Of a stretch of 64,000 nt of DNA, positions 29,711-37,890 are shown in pieces. A program made the position numbers and the translations under genes. Below the pieces are notes generated by a model. It was not told the origin of the DNA. It did no database searches and saw only the letters and a program-made list of their open reading frames with translations. Each line of letters begins with the position of its first letter. Position 1 is the stretch's first letter. The DNA is from Acidimicrobiia bacterium (GTDB lineage Bacteria; Actinomycetota; Acidimicrobiia; Spongiisociales; UBA5794): NCBI GenBank assembly GCA_026985095.1, contig JALSQW010000063.1, positions 47,411 to 111,410 on the forward strand, in the 5' to 3' direction.

Positions 29711-30592
29711 ATGGCCGAGCGACCTCCCCAACCGACCGAGTGGGCCGCCGGCGGGGTCCTCCACCGCTTCGACGGCGTCCAGCCCAGCTACCTGCTCGTC
29801 CACCGACCCCGCTACGACGACTGGTCGCTTCCGAAGGGTCATGCCGAGCCCGGCGAGTTGTTGATCGAATGCGCGATCCGCGAGGTCGAGGAGGAGACCG
29901 GCATCGCTCCGATCGCCGATACGCCGATCGGCACCATCTCGTACGACGCCGGGAAGGTCCGTAAGGTGGTCCGTTGGTGGATGATGGAGGGCGCCGGGGA
30001 GTTCGTCGCCAACGACGAGGTGGACGACCATGCCTGGCTCCCGTTCGACGAGGCGATCGAGCGGATCTCGTACGTCAACGACCGCAACGTGCTACGACGC
30101 GCCGACCGCCTCGCTGCCGATCCCACCGCCGGGACCGTGTTCCTGATCCGCCACGGCCTGGCCGGGAAACGGTCGCGCTGGGAGGCGCCCGATGCGACAC
30201 GGCCCCTGGACGACGACGGGAGGCGCCAGGCCAAGGCCCTCCGGCGCCTCCTCCAGGCGTTCCCGGTGACGCGCGTCGTGTCGTCGCCCTACCGGCGCTG
30301 TGTGCAGACCGTCGCCCCGCTGGCGAAACGGCTCGGGGTGGACCTCGAGACCGACGATGCCCTCGCCGAGCACCAGGGGCCCGAAGCCGCCATCGATCTG
30401 ATCCGGTCCCTCCGCGGCGAGTCCGCCGTGCTGTCGTCCCACGGCGACATCATCGGCGGCCTCATCGGCCACTTCGCCGCCGAGGGTGTCCCCATCGAGG
30501 ATGCACTCGAGTGGAAGAAGGGGTCGGTGTGGATCCTCGAGACCGTCGACGGCCATCCCGTCTCCGCCAGGTACGTCCCGCCCCCCTACTGA
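29711..30592 (+). CDS. NUDIX hydrolase / histidine phosphatase fusion (MutT1-like)
   Basis: A 293-aa two-domain enzyme. The N-terminal NUDIX box (residues about 42-63) has the pattern G-x5-E-x7-REVEEETG. From about residue 145 a histidine phosphatase domain follows: LIRHGLAGKR with the catalytic His, SSPYRRCVQT, and SSHGDIIGG. This layout is that of mycobacterial MutT1, which hydrolyses 8-oxo-(d)GTP or diadenosine polyphosphates. It is in an operon with ppk1. Confidence 0.92.
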   Translation: MAERPPQPTEWAAGGVLHRFDGVQPSYLLVHRPRYDDWSLPKGHAEPGELLIECAIREVEEETGIAPIADTPIGTISYDAGKVRKVVRWWMMEGAGEFVANDEVDDHAWLPFDEAIERISYVNDRNVLRRADRLAADPTAGTVFLIRHGLAGKRSRWEAPDATRPLDDDGRRQAKALRRLLQAFPVTRVVSSPYRRCVQTVAPLAKRLGVDLETDDALAEHQGPEAAIDLIRSLRGESAVLSSHGDIIGGLIGHFAAEGVPIEDALEWKKGSVWILETVDGHPVSARYVPPPY

Positions 30593-30604
30593 GGCGCCCT
30601 CGAT

Positions 30605-30625
30605 CTCCCTTCGCCCCGGAGGGAG
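30605..30625. terminator. Hairpin between convergent genes
   Basis: CTCCCT (30605-30610) pairs with AGGGAG (30620-30625) around a 9-nt GC-rich loop. It lies between the convergent NUDIX/phosphatase and alpha/beta-hydrolase genes and could end both. No U-tract is visible. Confidence 0.4.
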
Positions 30626-30639
30626 CCGGGGGCCGGGCA

Positions 30640-31299
30640 TCACCGGGCCCGGAGGAACTCGACGGTGCGGGCGGCGATCTCGGTGAGCACCTCGTGTTGG
30701 GTCTTCCCGGTGCGTTTGGGCACCGCGAACGAGTGATCGGCGTCGTCGACCACGACGAGCTGGGCGTCGGGGAGCCCGGCGACGACCCGACGCACCAGAT
30801 CGGGTGGCCCGAGGCGATCCCTCGTTCCGGCGAAGAAGAGCTGAGGGGAGGCGATCCGCGCGAGATGGGACGTGTCCCGCGGCTCGGATCTTCCCATCGG
30901 CACGAGCGGATAGCCGTAGTAGACCACTGCCGGTGCCGCACCGCGGCGATCGGCGGCCAGATGCGATGCGACCCGCCCGCCCATCGACTTGCCCGCCAGG
31001 ACGACCTCGCCGACGATCCCCGACAGCACGTCCGCCGCCGCCTCGTGGACGTCCAGCAAGGTCGGCAACCGATCCGGAGCCTTGCGACCCCGCGCCGTGT
31101 ACCGGTAGTCGAAGGTCATGGTGGGGAACCCGTGTGCGGCGAGCGCGCCCCGCATGAACACCATCCAGGGATGGTGCTGGCCGGCGCCTGCACCGTGAGC
31201 CAGCAGGATCCCCGCGGCATCCCCGGCTCCGCCTTCCAGGAGACCCGTCACCGACTCGTCGTCACCGATCGGGATCGGGATCTCTCGCACGTCGCCCAT
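30640..31299 (-). CDS. Alpha/beta-hydrolase (dienelactone hydrolase/KANL3-Tex30-like)
   Basis: A 219-aa soluble hydrolase. It has an early LLAHGAGAGQHHPWM, the nucleophile Ser in LAGKSMGGRVAS, an Asp in FAGTRDRLGPP and a His in DDADHSF. Homologs are annotated as Tex30/KANL3-like hydrolases of unknown substrate. An upstream ATG at 31308 overlaps a TACCAT box; the ATG at 31299 lies 7 nt after that box, the usual leaderless spacing here, so I use it. Confidence 0.83.
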   Translation of the reverse strand: MGDVREIPIPIGDDESVTGLLEGGAGDAAGILLAHGAGAGQHHPWMVFMRGALAAHGFPTMTFDYRYTARGRKAPDRLPTLLDVHEAAADVLSGIVGEVVLAGKSMGGRVASHLAADRRGAAPAVVYYGYPLVPMGRSEPRDTSHLARIASPQLFFAGTRDRLGPPDLVRRVVAGLPDAQLVVVDDADHSFAVPKRTGKTQHEVLTEIAARTVEFLRAR

Positions 31300-31306
31300 G
31301 TCGCTC

Positions 31307-31312
31307 ATGGTA
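31307..31312 (-). promoter_or_regulatory. -10 box of the Tex30-like hydrolase gene (leaderless)
   Basis: TACCAT on the minus strand lies 7 nt before the ATG at 31299 and overlaps the alternative ATG at 31308. It is divergent from the pgl box 15 bp away. Confidence 0.48.
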
Positions 31313-31325
31313 GGAGGCCGTCGGC

Positions 31326-31331
31326 TACCGT
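31326..31331 (+). promoter_or_regulatory. -10 box of pgl (leaderless)
   Basis: TACCGT lies 6 nt before the pgl ATG at 31338. Confidence 0.55.
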
Positions 31332-31337
31332 TCCCCC

Positions 31338-32027
31338 ATGCACGTCGTCGTGGAGGCCAACCCGGAAGCGGCCGCGCTGAGAACGGCCGACATCCTCACC
31401 GGACACATCGAGGCGGCCGCCTCCACCATCGACATCGGCCTGGCAGGAGGATCCACCCCCCGCGCCGTGTACCGGGAGCTTCGCCGTCGCGACCTGCCGT
31501 GGGAGCGGGTGTGGTGTTGGCTTCCCGACGAGCGGTGGGTGCCGCCGGACCACCCTGACGCCAACGCCCTGATGGTCCGCTCCGAGCTCGTCGACCACGT
31601 CCCGGTCGGCTTCGATGCGCCCGACACGACGATGTCCGATCCCCACCGGGCGGCCGCCGACTACGAGAACCGCATCGTCCCTCGGTTCGTGAGAGGCGGA
31701 GCGATCGCCCCCGAGGTGGTCTTCCTCGGGATGGGCGCCGACGGGCACACCGCGAGTCTCTTCCCCGGCACGGCCGCGCTCGACGTGGACCGGTTCGGCT
31801 ACGTCGCCAACTGGGTTCCGGCCTTCGAGAGTTGGCGCCTCACGGCGACCTCGACCCTCCTTCGCGCCGCCCGCACCATCGTGTTCCTCGTCACCGGGCA
31901 GACCAAGGCCCCAGCGTTGCGGGAGATCCTCGAGGGCGACGCGATCCTGCCCGCTCGGATCGTCGCCGACGGCGCGGGTGAGACCACCTGGGTGCTCGAC
32001 GAGGCCGCCGCGAGCCTGCTGACCTGA
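31338..32027 (+). CDS. pgl: 6-phosphogluconolactonase
   Basis: A 229-aa lactonase of the SugarP-isomerase/NagB fold, acting in the oxidative pentose-phosphate pathway. Key motifs are LAGGSTPRAVYREL, WLPDERWVPPDHPDAN and LGMGADGHTASLFPGT. It is not next to zwf or gnd here. The short convergent gap to the following lipoprotein gene has a 6-bp inverted repeat (TGATCG / CGATCA, 32026-32053). Confidence 0.92.
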   Translation: MHVVVEANPEAAALRTADILTGHIEAAASTIDIGLAGGSTPRAVYRELRRRDLPWERVWCWLPDERWVPPDHPDANALMVRSELVDHVPVGFDAPDTTMSDPHRAAADYENRIVPRFVRGGAIAPEVVFLGMGADGHTASLFPGTAALDVDRFGYVANWVPAFESWRLTATSTLLRAARTIVFLVTGQTKAPALREILEGDAILPARIVADGAGETTWVLDEAAASLLT

Positions 32028-32053
32028 TCGGCCCGCCGCTCCCGGATCGATCA
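32026..32053. terminator. Weak inverted repeat between pgl and a lipoprotein gene
   Basis: TGATCG (32026-32031) pairs with CGATCA (32048-32053) across a GC-rich loop of 16 nt, covering both stop codons of two convergent genes. A terminator role is only suggested by position. Confidence 0.25.
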
Positions 32054-32410
32054 GAGTCCGCCGGCGGCGATCCCGTCGATGATCAGGCGCCCGACGGGCG
32101 TGTCGGCGTGCAGGCGGTCGAGGCGTTCCACGACGAGGGAACGGAGCTCGGACTGGGTGCAGCCCAGCTCCCTCGCCTGCTCGTCGATCTCGGTGGATCG
32201 CTCGGCGAAACGGTCGATGGCCGGAAGGTCGCCCTGGGTCGCCAGGAGCTCCTCCACCGACATGTCCCCCACCTCGGCTTCGACGTCGTCGATGAGCTGC
32301 TGGGTCAACTCGATGGTGTCGTCGGCGACCTCGGCGCAGGTCTGGGGTGCTCGGCCCCCGCACGCGGCGGCGACGACCGCAACCGCGACGACCAGGGTGA
32401 CGAACCTCAT
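32051..32410 (-). CDS. Small putative lipoprotein
   Basis: A 119-aa protein with a signal sequence and lipobox VAAACGG (Cys near residue 17). The remainder is helical and acidic, with two more Cys (TCAEVAD and LGCTQSEL) that could pair. I do not recognise the family. TAGCCT lies 7 nt before the ATG, inside the 3' end of the microcompartment operon, so it probably has its own leaderless transcript rather than belonging to that operon. Confidence 0.72.
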   Translation of the reverse strand: MRFVTLVVAVAVVAAACGGRAPQTCAEVADDTIELTQQLIDDVEAEVGDMSVEELLATQGDLPAIDRFAERSTEIDEQARELGCTQSELRSLVVERLDRLHADTPVGRLIIDGIAAGGL

Positions 32411-32417
32411 CGCCGGG

Positions 32418-32423
32418 AGGCTA
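32418..32423 (-). promoter_or_regulatory. -10 box of the 32.1-kb lipoprotein gene (leaderless)
   Basis: TAGCCT on the minus strand lies 7 nt before the ATG at 32410 and overlaps the stop codon of the last microcompartment gene. Confidence 0.48.
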
Positions 32424-32747
32424 CCGGGACCGTCTGGATGTCCGACGCGCCGCGCCTGGCGTCGTCGAGCTCTCGAGCCCGGCGTCGCCATCGACGGCGT
32501 CGACGATGCCCACGATCACGGCCCGGACCGGGCCGGTGGAGATGCCGAAGATCTGGCGGGCCGAGTTCCCCTCGTCGACGATGAGCACCGTCTCGCCGGC
32601 ACCGGCACCGACCGCGTCCACGGCGATCGTGTACCCGCCGGGTCGGCCGTCGCCGTCGAGGACGTGGCACATCAGCAGCGTCTTGGCGTCGAAGAAGGGA
32701 TGGTTGATCGTCGACACCACGGTCCCGGCCACCGTACCGATCTTCAT
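32421..32747 (-). CDS. BMC vertex protein, EutN/CcmL family (BMC-P, third copy)
   Basis: A 108-aa pentameric vertex protein of a bacterial microcompartment. It has the EutN/CcmL opening KIGTVAGTVVSTINHPFF, the middle VDAVGAGAGETVLIV and the closing AVIVGIVDAV. After the domain there is an extra tail of about 20 residues rich in Ser, Thr and Arg, which the other two vertex proteins lack. It is the last gene of the operon and overlaps its upstream neighbour by 4 nt. Confidence 0.92.
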   Translation of the reverse strand: MKIGTVAGTVVSTINHPFFDAKTLLMCHVLDGDGRPGGYTIAVDAVGAGAGETVLIVDEGNSARQIFGISTGPVRAVIVGIVDAVDGDAGLESSTTPGAARRTSRRSR

Positions 32748-33013
32748 GAGAGGGCCACCTCGTCGACGATCCCGACGATGGCATGGTCCACGGGCACGAA
32801 CCTCGGCTCGAGGGCTTCGGCAGCCTCCCGCGACGCGACCATATAGACCAGCTCGCCGGGGCCGGCCATGTGGACGGCGTCGGCAGCCACCACCGTCGAC
32901 CCGTCCGGGCGGAGGTGGTCGTCGAGCGGTTGAACGATCAGGAAGCGGACGCCCGCGAGACCCTCGGCCTTGATCGTCGCCACGACCGTGCCGCGGACCC
33001 GGCCGAGTTGCAT
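32744..33013 (-). CDS. BMC vertex protein, EutN/CcmL family (BMC-P, second copy)
   Basis: An 89-aa vertex protein. It has QLGRVRGTVVATIKAEGL at the N-terminus, VAADAVHMAGPGELVYMV in the middle and HAIVGIVDEV at the end. The domain is complete, with no extension. The ATG overlaps the stop of the tandem shell-protein gene by one base. Having three different vertex proteins suggests mixed or alternative pentamers. Confidence 0.92.
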   Translation of the reverse strand: MQLGRVRGTVVATIKAEGLAGVRFLIVQPLDDHLRPDGSTVVAADAVHMAGPGELVYMVASREAAEALEPRFVPVDHAIVGIVDEVALS

Positions 33014-33624
33014 CAGCGTCCTCCCCCGGCGGCCAGACGCCGGTTGAAGCGCAGCTCGGCCCCGAGGTTGGCGCGGATGTCGGGATGGAGCTGGGCGACG
33101 ACCTCGGCTGCGACGAGGGCACCCGACGGCTCGATGCGCCCCGTCGCCGCCTCCACGGCGGCTTCCACGTCACCGACGCTCCCGCCGAACAGGACGTACC
33201 CCTTGCCTCCGAGGCCGTCGGCCAGCACGACGGCGGCGACGTTCACGTCCGCGGCCTTCACCCCGGCGTCGGCGCCGTCCACGACCGGCGGGACCGTGGC
33301 GGTCTCGATGATCCCGAGGGCCTCGGGTTCGGGGCCCGCGTCGTGACGGGCGGCGACGATCGCGGCGACGACCTCCGGATGCACGTCGGGGAGGAAGACC
33401 GACCCGGTGACCGAGGAGCCGCCCCGGTCGGCTGCGACATCGAGCGCGATCTCGACCGATGCGGTGTCCCCGGACACGAGCACCAGGTACCGGCCGGGGT
33501 GGATGGTGCCGGTGTAGATGGCCCCGATCGGGGCGGCCTTCACCATCGCGTCGGCACAGACGATGCCGGTGGCGATCGACGACAGCTCGACCAGGCCGAT
33601 GGCGGGATCCCGACGGTCAGACAA
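33013..33624 (-). CDS. BMC tandem-domain shell protein (BMC-T), Hoch_5812-like
   Basis: A 203-aa protein with two BMC domains in tandem (about residues 8-95 and 101-182). Each opens with a similar strand-helix: IGLVELSSIATGIVCADAMVKA and later LGIIETATVPPVVDGADAGVKA. Such proteins form pseudohexameric trimers in the shell facets, often with gated pores. From memory it resembles the Haliangium ochraceum BMC-T Hoch_5812. The start is a TTG at 33624 inside the last codons of the aldehyde dehydrogenase gene (8-nt overlap); no better start is available. Confidence 0.9.
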   Translation of the reverse strand: MSDRRDPAIGLVELSSIATGIVCADAMVKAAPIGAIYTGTIHPGRYLVLVSGDTASVEIALDVAADRGGSSVTGSVFLPDVHPEVVAAIVAARHDAGPEPEALGIIETATVPPVVDGADAGVKAADVNVAAVVLADGLGGKGYVLFGGSVGDVEAAVEAATGRIEPSGALVAAEVVAQLHPDIRANLGAELRFNRRLAAGGGR

Positions 33625-35083
33625 TGCGCATCGCTCCCACGACGGTGACCCGCCGGATCCGCGAGAACGTGCGAGGTCGGGTGAGCCCTTCCCCGGTCGG
33701 ACTGGCGATCGAGAACGACGTGTACCCCTCGCCGCGGTACCCGAGCCCGGCCAGGTTCGGACCGTTGGCGACGAAGATCGAGCAGTTCATGGCTCGCCCC
33801 ATCGCCGTGATCGTGTCGACGTTCGTCGAGTGGATGGAGGCGGTGTGGCGGAACCCGTGCTCGGACCGCACCGCGAGGTCGATGCCGTCCTCGACGTCCT
33901 TGACCCGCACGACGGGCATCACGGGCATCATCTGTTCGGTCCACACGAGACCATGCTCCCGCGGCACCTCGGCGATGAGCAGCCGGGGATCGCCGTCGAC
34001 CTGCACGCCGATCTCGGCCAGGATCGCGGAGGCGTCCTGACCGATCCACCGCGGTTCGACCGGCCATGGCTTGCCGGGGGCGCCGACGTCGGTGAAGATC
34101 ACCCGCTCGAGCCGTTTCAGCTCATGCTCCTTGAGGCGGTACGCCCCGGCGTCGACCATGGCATGGACGAGCCGGTCGGCCACCGTGTCGACGACGATCG
34201 TCGTCTTCTCGTCGACGCAGATGATGTTGTTGTCGAAGGACGCGCCGAACACGATGTCCTTGGCGGCTTGGGCGATGTCGGCGGTCTGGTCGACCACGGC
34301 CGGGGGATTGCCCGGCCCGGCCGTGATCGCCTTCTTCGGCATCTTGAGGGCCTCCCGCACGACGCCGGGCCCGCCGGTCACCAAGAGCACCGGCACCGAC
34401 GGATGCGCCATGAGCTGTTTGGCGGACTCGATCGTGGGGTCGGGGGTGGCGGTCACCAGGTCGGGAGGGCCTCCGGCGGCGACGATCGCTCGGTTGAGCA
34501 TCTGGATGTTCTCCACCGAGACCCGTTTCGCGCCCGGATGGACGTTGAAGACCGCGGCGTTCCCGGCTGCCGTGATGGCGATCGTGTTGTTGATGATCGT
34601 CGAGGTGGGGTTCGTGACCGGGCTGATGACCCCGATCACCCCGTACGGGGCGTACTCGGTGACGACCATGCCGTGGTCGCCGGTCTCGGCCTGGGGCTCG
34701 AGGTCTTCGGGCCCGGGCGTCTTGACGGTCACCAGCCGGTTCTTCTCGATCTTGTCGACGGTTCGACCGAGCCCGGTCTCGAGCCGGGCCATCTCGGCCA
34801 GCCGTTCACCGTTGCTCAGCATGGCCTCCCGGATCGACGCGGTGACCTGCTTGCGCGCGTCGAGGCCCAGCTCCCGGTACCGGGCCGCAGCCCGTGCCGC
34901 GGCAGCGACCGCGGCGTCGATCGACGGATGGATCCCGTCGCCGAGCTGCGCCTCGACCGCGGCGAGCGCTTCGGCGGTCCGCAGCGCCCTTCCGGGTCGC
35001 CCGGCGAGCGTGGCCGCCGCGACCCTCCCCTTCACGCGGGCGATGATCGCTTCGATCTCGGCGGGGTCCGGCAGCCGCGTCAT
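33617..35083 (-). CDS. BMC-associated CoA-acylating aldehyde dehydrogenase (EutE/PduP-like)
   Basis: A 488-aa aldehyde dehydrogenase that should oxidise acetaldehyde to acetyl-CoA with NAD and CoA. The catalytic Cys289 is in [27 protein letters not shown] and VTGGPGVV match the EutE/PduP group. Residues about 6-27 ([20 protein letters not shown]) form a predicted amphipathic helix followed by a Gly/Arg turn, as in encapsulation peptides. It is downstream of the aldolase that would make its substrate. The ATG overlaps the first vertex-protein gene by 4 nt. Confidence 0.93.
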   Translation of the reverse strand: MTRLPDPAEIEAIIARVKGRVAAATLAGRPGRALRTAEALAAVEAQLGDGIHPSIDAAVAAAARAAARYRELGLDARKQVTASIREAMLSNGERLAEMARLETGLGRTVDKIEKNRLVTVKTPGPEDLEPQAETGDHGMVVTEYAPYGVIGVISPVTNPTSTIINNTIAITAAGNAAVFNVHPGAKRVSVENIQMLNRAIVAAGGPPDLVTATPDPTIESAKQLMAHPSVPVLLVTGGPGVVREALKMPKKAITAGPGNPPAVVDQTADIAQAAKDIVFGASFDNNIICVDEKTTIVVDTVADRLVHAMVDAGAYRLKEHELKRLERVIFTDVGAPGKPWPVEPRWIGQDASAILAEIGVQVDGDPRLLIAEVPREHGLVWTEQMMPVMPVVRVKDVEDGIDLAVRSEHGFRHTASIHSTNVDTITAMGRAMNCSIFVANGPNLAGLGYRGEGYTSFSIASPTGEGLTRPRTFSRIRRVTVVGAMRIV

Positions 35084-35367
35084 TTCGTGTAGACCGTCTC
35101 GCCGTCGAGCTCCCAGGTGTCGACGATGGCCATGACCACCGCGTCACAGGGCCGATCCCTGGTCATCTCGGTCTGGCGGGCCGAGCTTCCCGACGCGTAC
35201 ATGACGATCTCTCCGACGCCGGCGCCGACCGCATCGACCGCCACGACATACCCGCCGGTCTCGGAGTTGGCGGCGTCGAGCTGCCGGAGCACGAGGAACT
35301 TCATCCCTTCCATGGACGGTTCCTTCCGACTCGCGACCAGCGTGCCGGTGACCTTGGCCAGGTTCAC
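35080..35367 (-). CDS. BMC vertex protein, EutN/CcmL family (BMC-P, first copy)
   Basis: A 95-aa vertex protein: [18 protein letters not shown], then [20 protein letters not shown] and [14 protein letters not shown]. The GTG start at 35367 has a GGAGG site 7 nt upstream. It lies 25 bp after the hexameric shell-protein gene. Confidence 0.93.
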   Translation of the reverse strand: MNLAKVTGTLVASRKEPSMEGMKFLVLRQLDAANSETGGYVVAVDAVGAGVGEIVMYASGSSARQTEMTRDRPCDAVVMAIVDTWELDGETVYTK

Positions 35368-35392
35368 GGGCGGACCTCCTCTCGGGGGACGG

Positions 35393-35695
35393 TCAGCTCA
35401 GCTCCTCTTGCGCCTCGGCGTGACGACCGAGGGGCAGGACGAGATCGATGTTGAGATGCGGGCGGGCGATCACGTGGGTCGCGATGACCTCGCCGACCTT
35501 CTCGGCGCCCCGGGTCCCGGCATCGACGGCGGCCTTCACCGCCGCGACGTCGCCGCGAACCACGGCGGTCACATAGCCGCCGCCGGTCTCCTCGTAGGAG
35601 ACCAGTTCCACCTTCGCCGCCTTCACCATCGCGTCGGCGGCCTCCACCATCGCCGCGAAGCTGCGGCACTCGATCATTCCCAGGGCTTCTGCCAT
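35393..35695 (-). CDS. BMC hexameric shell protein (BMC-H)
   Basis: A 100-aa single-domain shell protein: [20 protein letters not shown], then [30 protein letters not shown] and the end [17 protein letters not shown]. It should form the bulk facets. It closely resembles the H. ochraceum BMC-H used in model shells, as far as I can recall. It is the only BMC-H in the window. AGGAG precedes the ATG at 35695 by about 8 nt. Confidence 0.95.
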   Translation of the reverse strand: MAEALGMIECRSFAAMVEAADAMVKAAKVELVSYEETGGGYVTAVVRGDVAAVKAAVDAGTRGAEKVGEVIATHVIARPHLNIDLVLPLGRHAEAQEELS

Positions 35696-35728
35696 CGTCG
35701 TTGCTCCTTCCGGTGTTCCGTTTCGTGC

Positions 35729-36355
35729 TCAGATCTCGCGGCCGTCGAGGCCTTCCAGGGCGGCGGTGGCGGCCCGCCAGCCGACGTCGATGTCCCGTTC
35801 CTCGCCACCGAGGTAGATGCGTCCCATCGACCCGTGGGAGCGGACCTCGAGGACGTTGATGTCCGACGCCTTCTCCGCTTCGTTGGCCGCCAGCGCGGCG
35901 TAGGCGGCGGGTTCGCATTCGAGGACGTACAGGGTCTGGCCGGGGATGATCATCTGACCGTGGCGGGTCCGGTTGATGAGCTGCGCATGGTGATCGTCGA
36001 TGCGGCGGATGATCTGGCTGGAGAGGATCTTCGGCTTGATCCGGTCCGATTCGGTCAACCCGATGGCGTCGAGGATCGCCGCCCCCGCGGCTCGGGTCTC
36101 GGCCTGCTGAGCCGAGTGGACCTCGAGCAGCCCGTAGTAGCGCTCGATGATCTGCATCCCCGGGGTGACCTTCGTCGCCTTGAGGGCGATGTCGGTGAGT
36201 CGGTTGATCTCGATCCCGGGCGCCACCTCGACGAACAACGACGCCTCCCCCGCCAGCGGCAGGAAACCTTGAGCGACGGTGCCCAGGAACGCGGCGTACT
36301 GGGGCTGCAGACTGTCCAGGAAGACGTAGGACCGCAGATCAATACCGCTCGTCAT
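35729..36355 (-). CDS. BMC tandem-domain shell protein (BMC-T), Hoch_5816-like
   Basis: A 208-aa protein. It begins [21 protein letters not shown], has [19 protein letters not shown] and [17 protein letters not shown] in the first half, and [18 protein letters not shown] and [25 protein letters not shown] in the second. This is the second class of tandem BMC shell protein, distinct from the one at 33.0 kb. From memory it is close to Hoch_5816. An AGGAG site lies 6 nt before the ATG. It follows deoC with a 17-nt overlap. Confidence 0.88.
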   Translation of the reverse strand: MTSGIDLRSYVFLDSLQPQYAAFLGTVAQGFLPLAGEASLFVEVAPGIEINRLTDIALKATKVTPGMQIIERYYGLLEVHSAQQAETRAAGAAILDAIGLTESDRIKPKILSSQIIRRIDDHHAQLINRTRHGQMIIPGQTLYVLECEPAAYAALAANEAEKASDINVLEVRSHGSMGRIYLGGEERDIDVGWRAATAALEGLDGREI

Positions 36356-37181
36356 CTGATGCTCCTTGTCCGCTCACGATCTGTACCCCGGCCGAGGCGC
36401 CGATCCGCGTGGCGCCGGCGGCGATCATCTCCTCGGCCTCTTCGGCGGTGTGGACCCCGCCGGAGGCTTTCACCCCCATGTCCGGACCGACCGTCTCGCG
36501 CATCAGCGCCACGTCGTAGACGGTGGCACCCCCGGCGAGGAAGCCCGTCGAGGTCTTGACGTAGTCGGCCTTCGCCCGTTTCGCCAGGAGGCAGGCGATC
36601 ACCTTCTCTTCGTCGGTCAACAAGCCGGCCTCGATGATGACCTTGACCAGCGCGCCGACCTCGTGGCCGGCGTCGACGACCTTCTCGATGTCCTTGACCA
36701 CCAGGTCGGTGAACCCCGACTTGAGGAACCCGATGTTGATGACCATGTCGAGTTCCCTGGCGCCGTCCCTCAGCGCCCGGCGGGCCTCCATCGCCTTGAT
36801 CTCGGAGGTGTTCGCCCCGAGGGGAAAGCCGATCACCGAGGTGGTCTTGACGTCGGTGCCTCGGAGGTTCGTCGCCGCCCGCTTCACCCAGGTCGGGTTC
36901 ACGCAGACCGAGGCGAACCCGTACTCCTCGGCCTCGGCGCAGAGCCGGTCGATGTCGGCTGCGGTGGCATCGGGTTTGAGCAGGGTGTGGTCGATGTACT
37001 TGGCGAGGTCCTTCGGGACGTCGGCGCCGTCACCGTGGTAGTTGACCCGGTCGGCGCCGTTGGCGATCACCTGACGCACCTTCTCGGGGGTCCGGCAGAC
37101 GTCGCTGCGCTCGGCCAAGGCGGCGAGGACCTCCCGGGTGACCAGTTCGACGAGCATCTCTCGATCCAGGAGTTCGGTCAC
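36339..37181 (-). CDS. deoC: BMC-associated deoxyribose-phosphate aldolase
   Basis: A 280-aa DERA that splits 2-deoxyribose 5-phosphate to glyceraldehyde 3-phosphate and acetaldehyde. The Schiff-base Lys209 is in VKTSTGF, Lys238 in VKASGGVH and Asp145 in ELDMVIN. The catalytic domain begins near residue 58 ([17 protein letters not shown]). The first 25 residues ([21 protein letters not shown]) form an amphipathic helix followed by a linker, typical of an encapsulation peptide and absent from ordinary DeoC. The GTG at 37181 has AGGAG 6 nt upstream and overlaps the isomerase gene by 4 nt. Confidence 0.94.
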   Translation of the reverse strand: MTELLDREMLVELVTREVLAALAERSDVCRTPEKVRQVIANGADRVNYHGDGADVPKDLAKYIDHTLLKPDATAADIDRLCAEAEEYGFASVCVNPTWVKRAATNLRGTDVKTTSVIGFPLGANTSEIKAMEARRALRDGARELDMVINIGFLKSGFTDLVVKDIEKVVDAGHEVGALVKVIIEAGLLTDEEKVIACLLAKRAKADYVKTSTGFLAGGATVYDVALMRETVGPDMGVKASGGVHTAEEAEEMIAAGATRIGASAGVQIVSGQGASDDERY

Positions 37182-37774
37182 GTCCCGCTCCTCGAGTAGA
37201 GGTGCTCGATCTCGGTGATCTTGTCGACCCGCCGAGCGTGGCGTCCCCCGCCCCACGGCACCGAGAGCCATTCCTGGACGATCTGCCAGGCGAGGACGTC
37301 GCCGATGAGGCCGGCACCGAGGGTCAGCACGTTGGCGTGGTTGTGCTCACGGCTGTTGCGCGCCGTCGACAGGTCGTAGCACATCGAGGCGCGGATGCCC
37401 GGGACCTTGTTGGCCACCATCGCCGAGCCGATGCCCGCGCCGTCGATGGCGATCCCCCACCGGCACGTTCCTTGGGCGACGAGGCGGGCCACGGCGTGCG
37501 CGAAGTCCGGGTAGTCGACCGACGCGGTCCCGTCGGTGCCGCAGTCGTGCACGTCCCATCCGGCTTCCTTGAGCTTGAAGGCGAGACGCTCCTTGAGCGC
37601 ATAGCCCCCATGATCGGCCCCGATGGCGATCGATCCCTCGGAGTCGGGTTCCCCGCCGGCGGAGCCGACCGTGGTCCTCGAACGGGCGGGCGGCGGCTCG
37701 TCGTCGAGGACCCCGGCGATCACCGACCGCACGAGATCGCGGACGTCCCGCTCGAATGTGTCACGCTGTGTCAT
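37178..37774 (-). CDS. BMC-associated RpiB/LacAB-family sugar-phosphate isomerase
   Basis: A 198-aa protein and first gene of the microcompartment operon. Residues 6-25 ([20 protein letters not shown]) are an encapsulation-peptide-like helix, residues 26-47 a Pro/Gly/Ser linker, and 48-198 an RpiB domain ([30 protein letters not shown]). The catalytic Cys of E. coli RpiB is replaced by Asp111 in [12 protein letters not shown]. The true substrate may be ribose or another sugar phosphate. A GAGG site lies 6 nt before the ATG and TAGGAT about 26 nt upstream of it. Confidence 0.9.
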   Translation of the reverse strand: MTQRDTFERDVRDLVRSVIAGVLDDEPPPARSRTTVGSAGGEPDSEGSIAIGADHGGYALKERLAFKLKEAGWDVHDCGTDGTASVDYPDFAHAVARLVAQGTCRWGIAIDGAGIGSAMVANKVPGIRASMCYDLSTARNSREHNHANVLTLGAGLIGDVLAWQIVQEWLSVPWGGGRHARRVDKITEIEHLYSRSGT

Positions 37775-37800
37775 CGTGTCGCCTCGTGGGGTGCGGCGCC

Positions 37801-37806
37801 ATCCTA
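37801..37806 (-). promoter_or_regulatory. Possible -10 box of the microcompartment operon
   Basis: TAGGAT on the minus strand lies 26 nt before the ATG at 37774, which has its own GAGG ribosome site. No good -35 is visible. The 116-bp region is shared with the divergent helix-turn-helix gene. Confidence 0.35.
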
Positions 37807-37878
37807 GGAGTCCGCGGGCCGCCATCGGCGCCGCCATCGTCGATCCCGCCGCGGTGGTTCGTGGGCGACCGAGGACCG

Positions 37879-37884
37879 TACAAT
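37879..37884 (+). promoter_or_regulatory. -10 box of the helix-turn-helix gene (leaderless)
   Basis: TACAAT lies 6 nt before the ATG at 37891. It is a five-of-six match to the consensus. Confidence 0.6.
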
Positions 37885-37890
37885 CGACCG

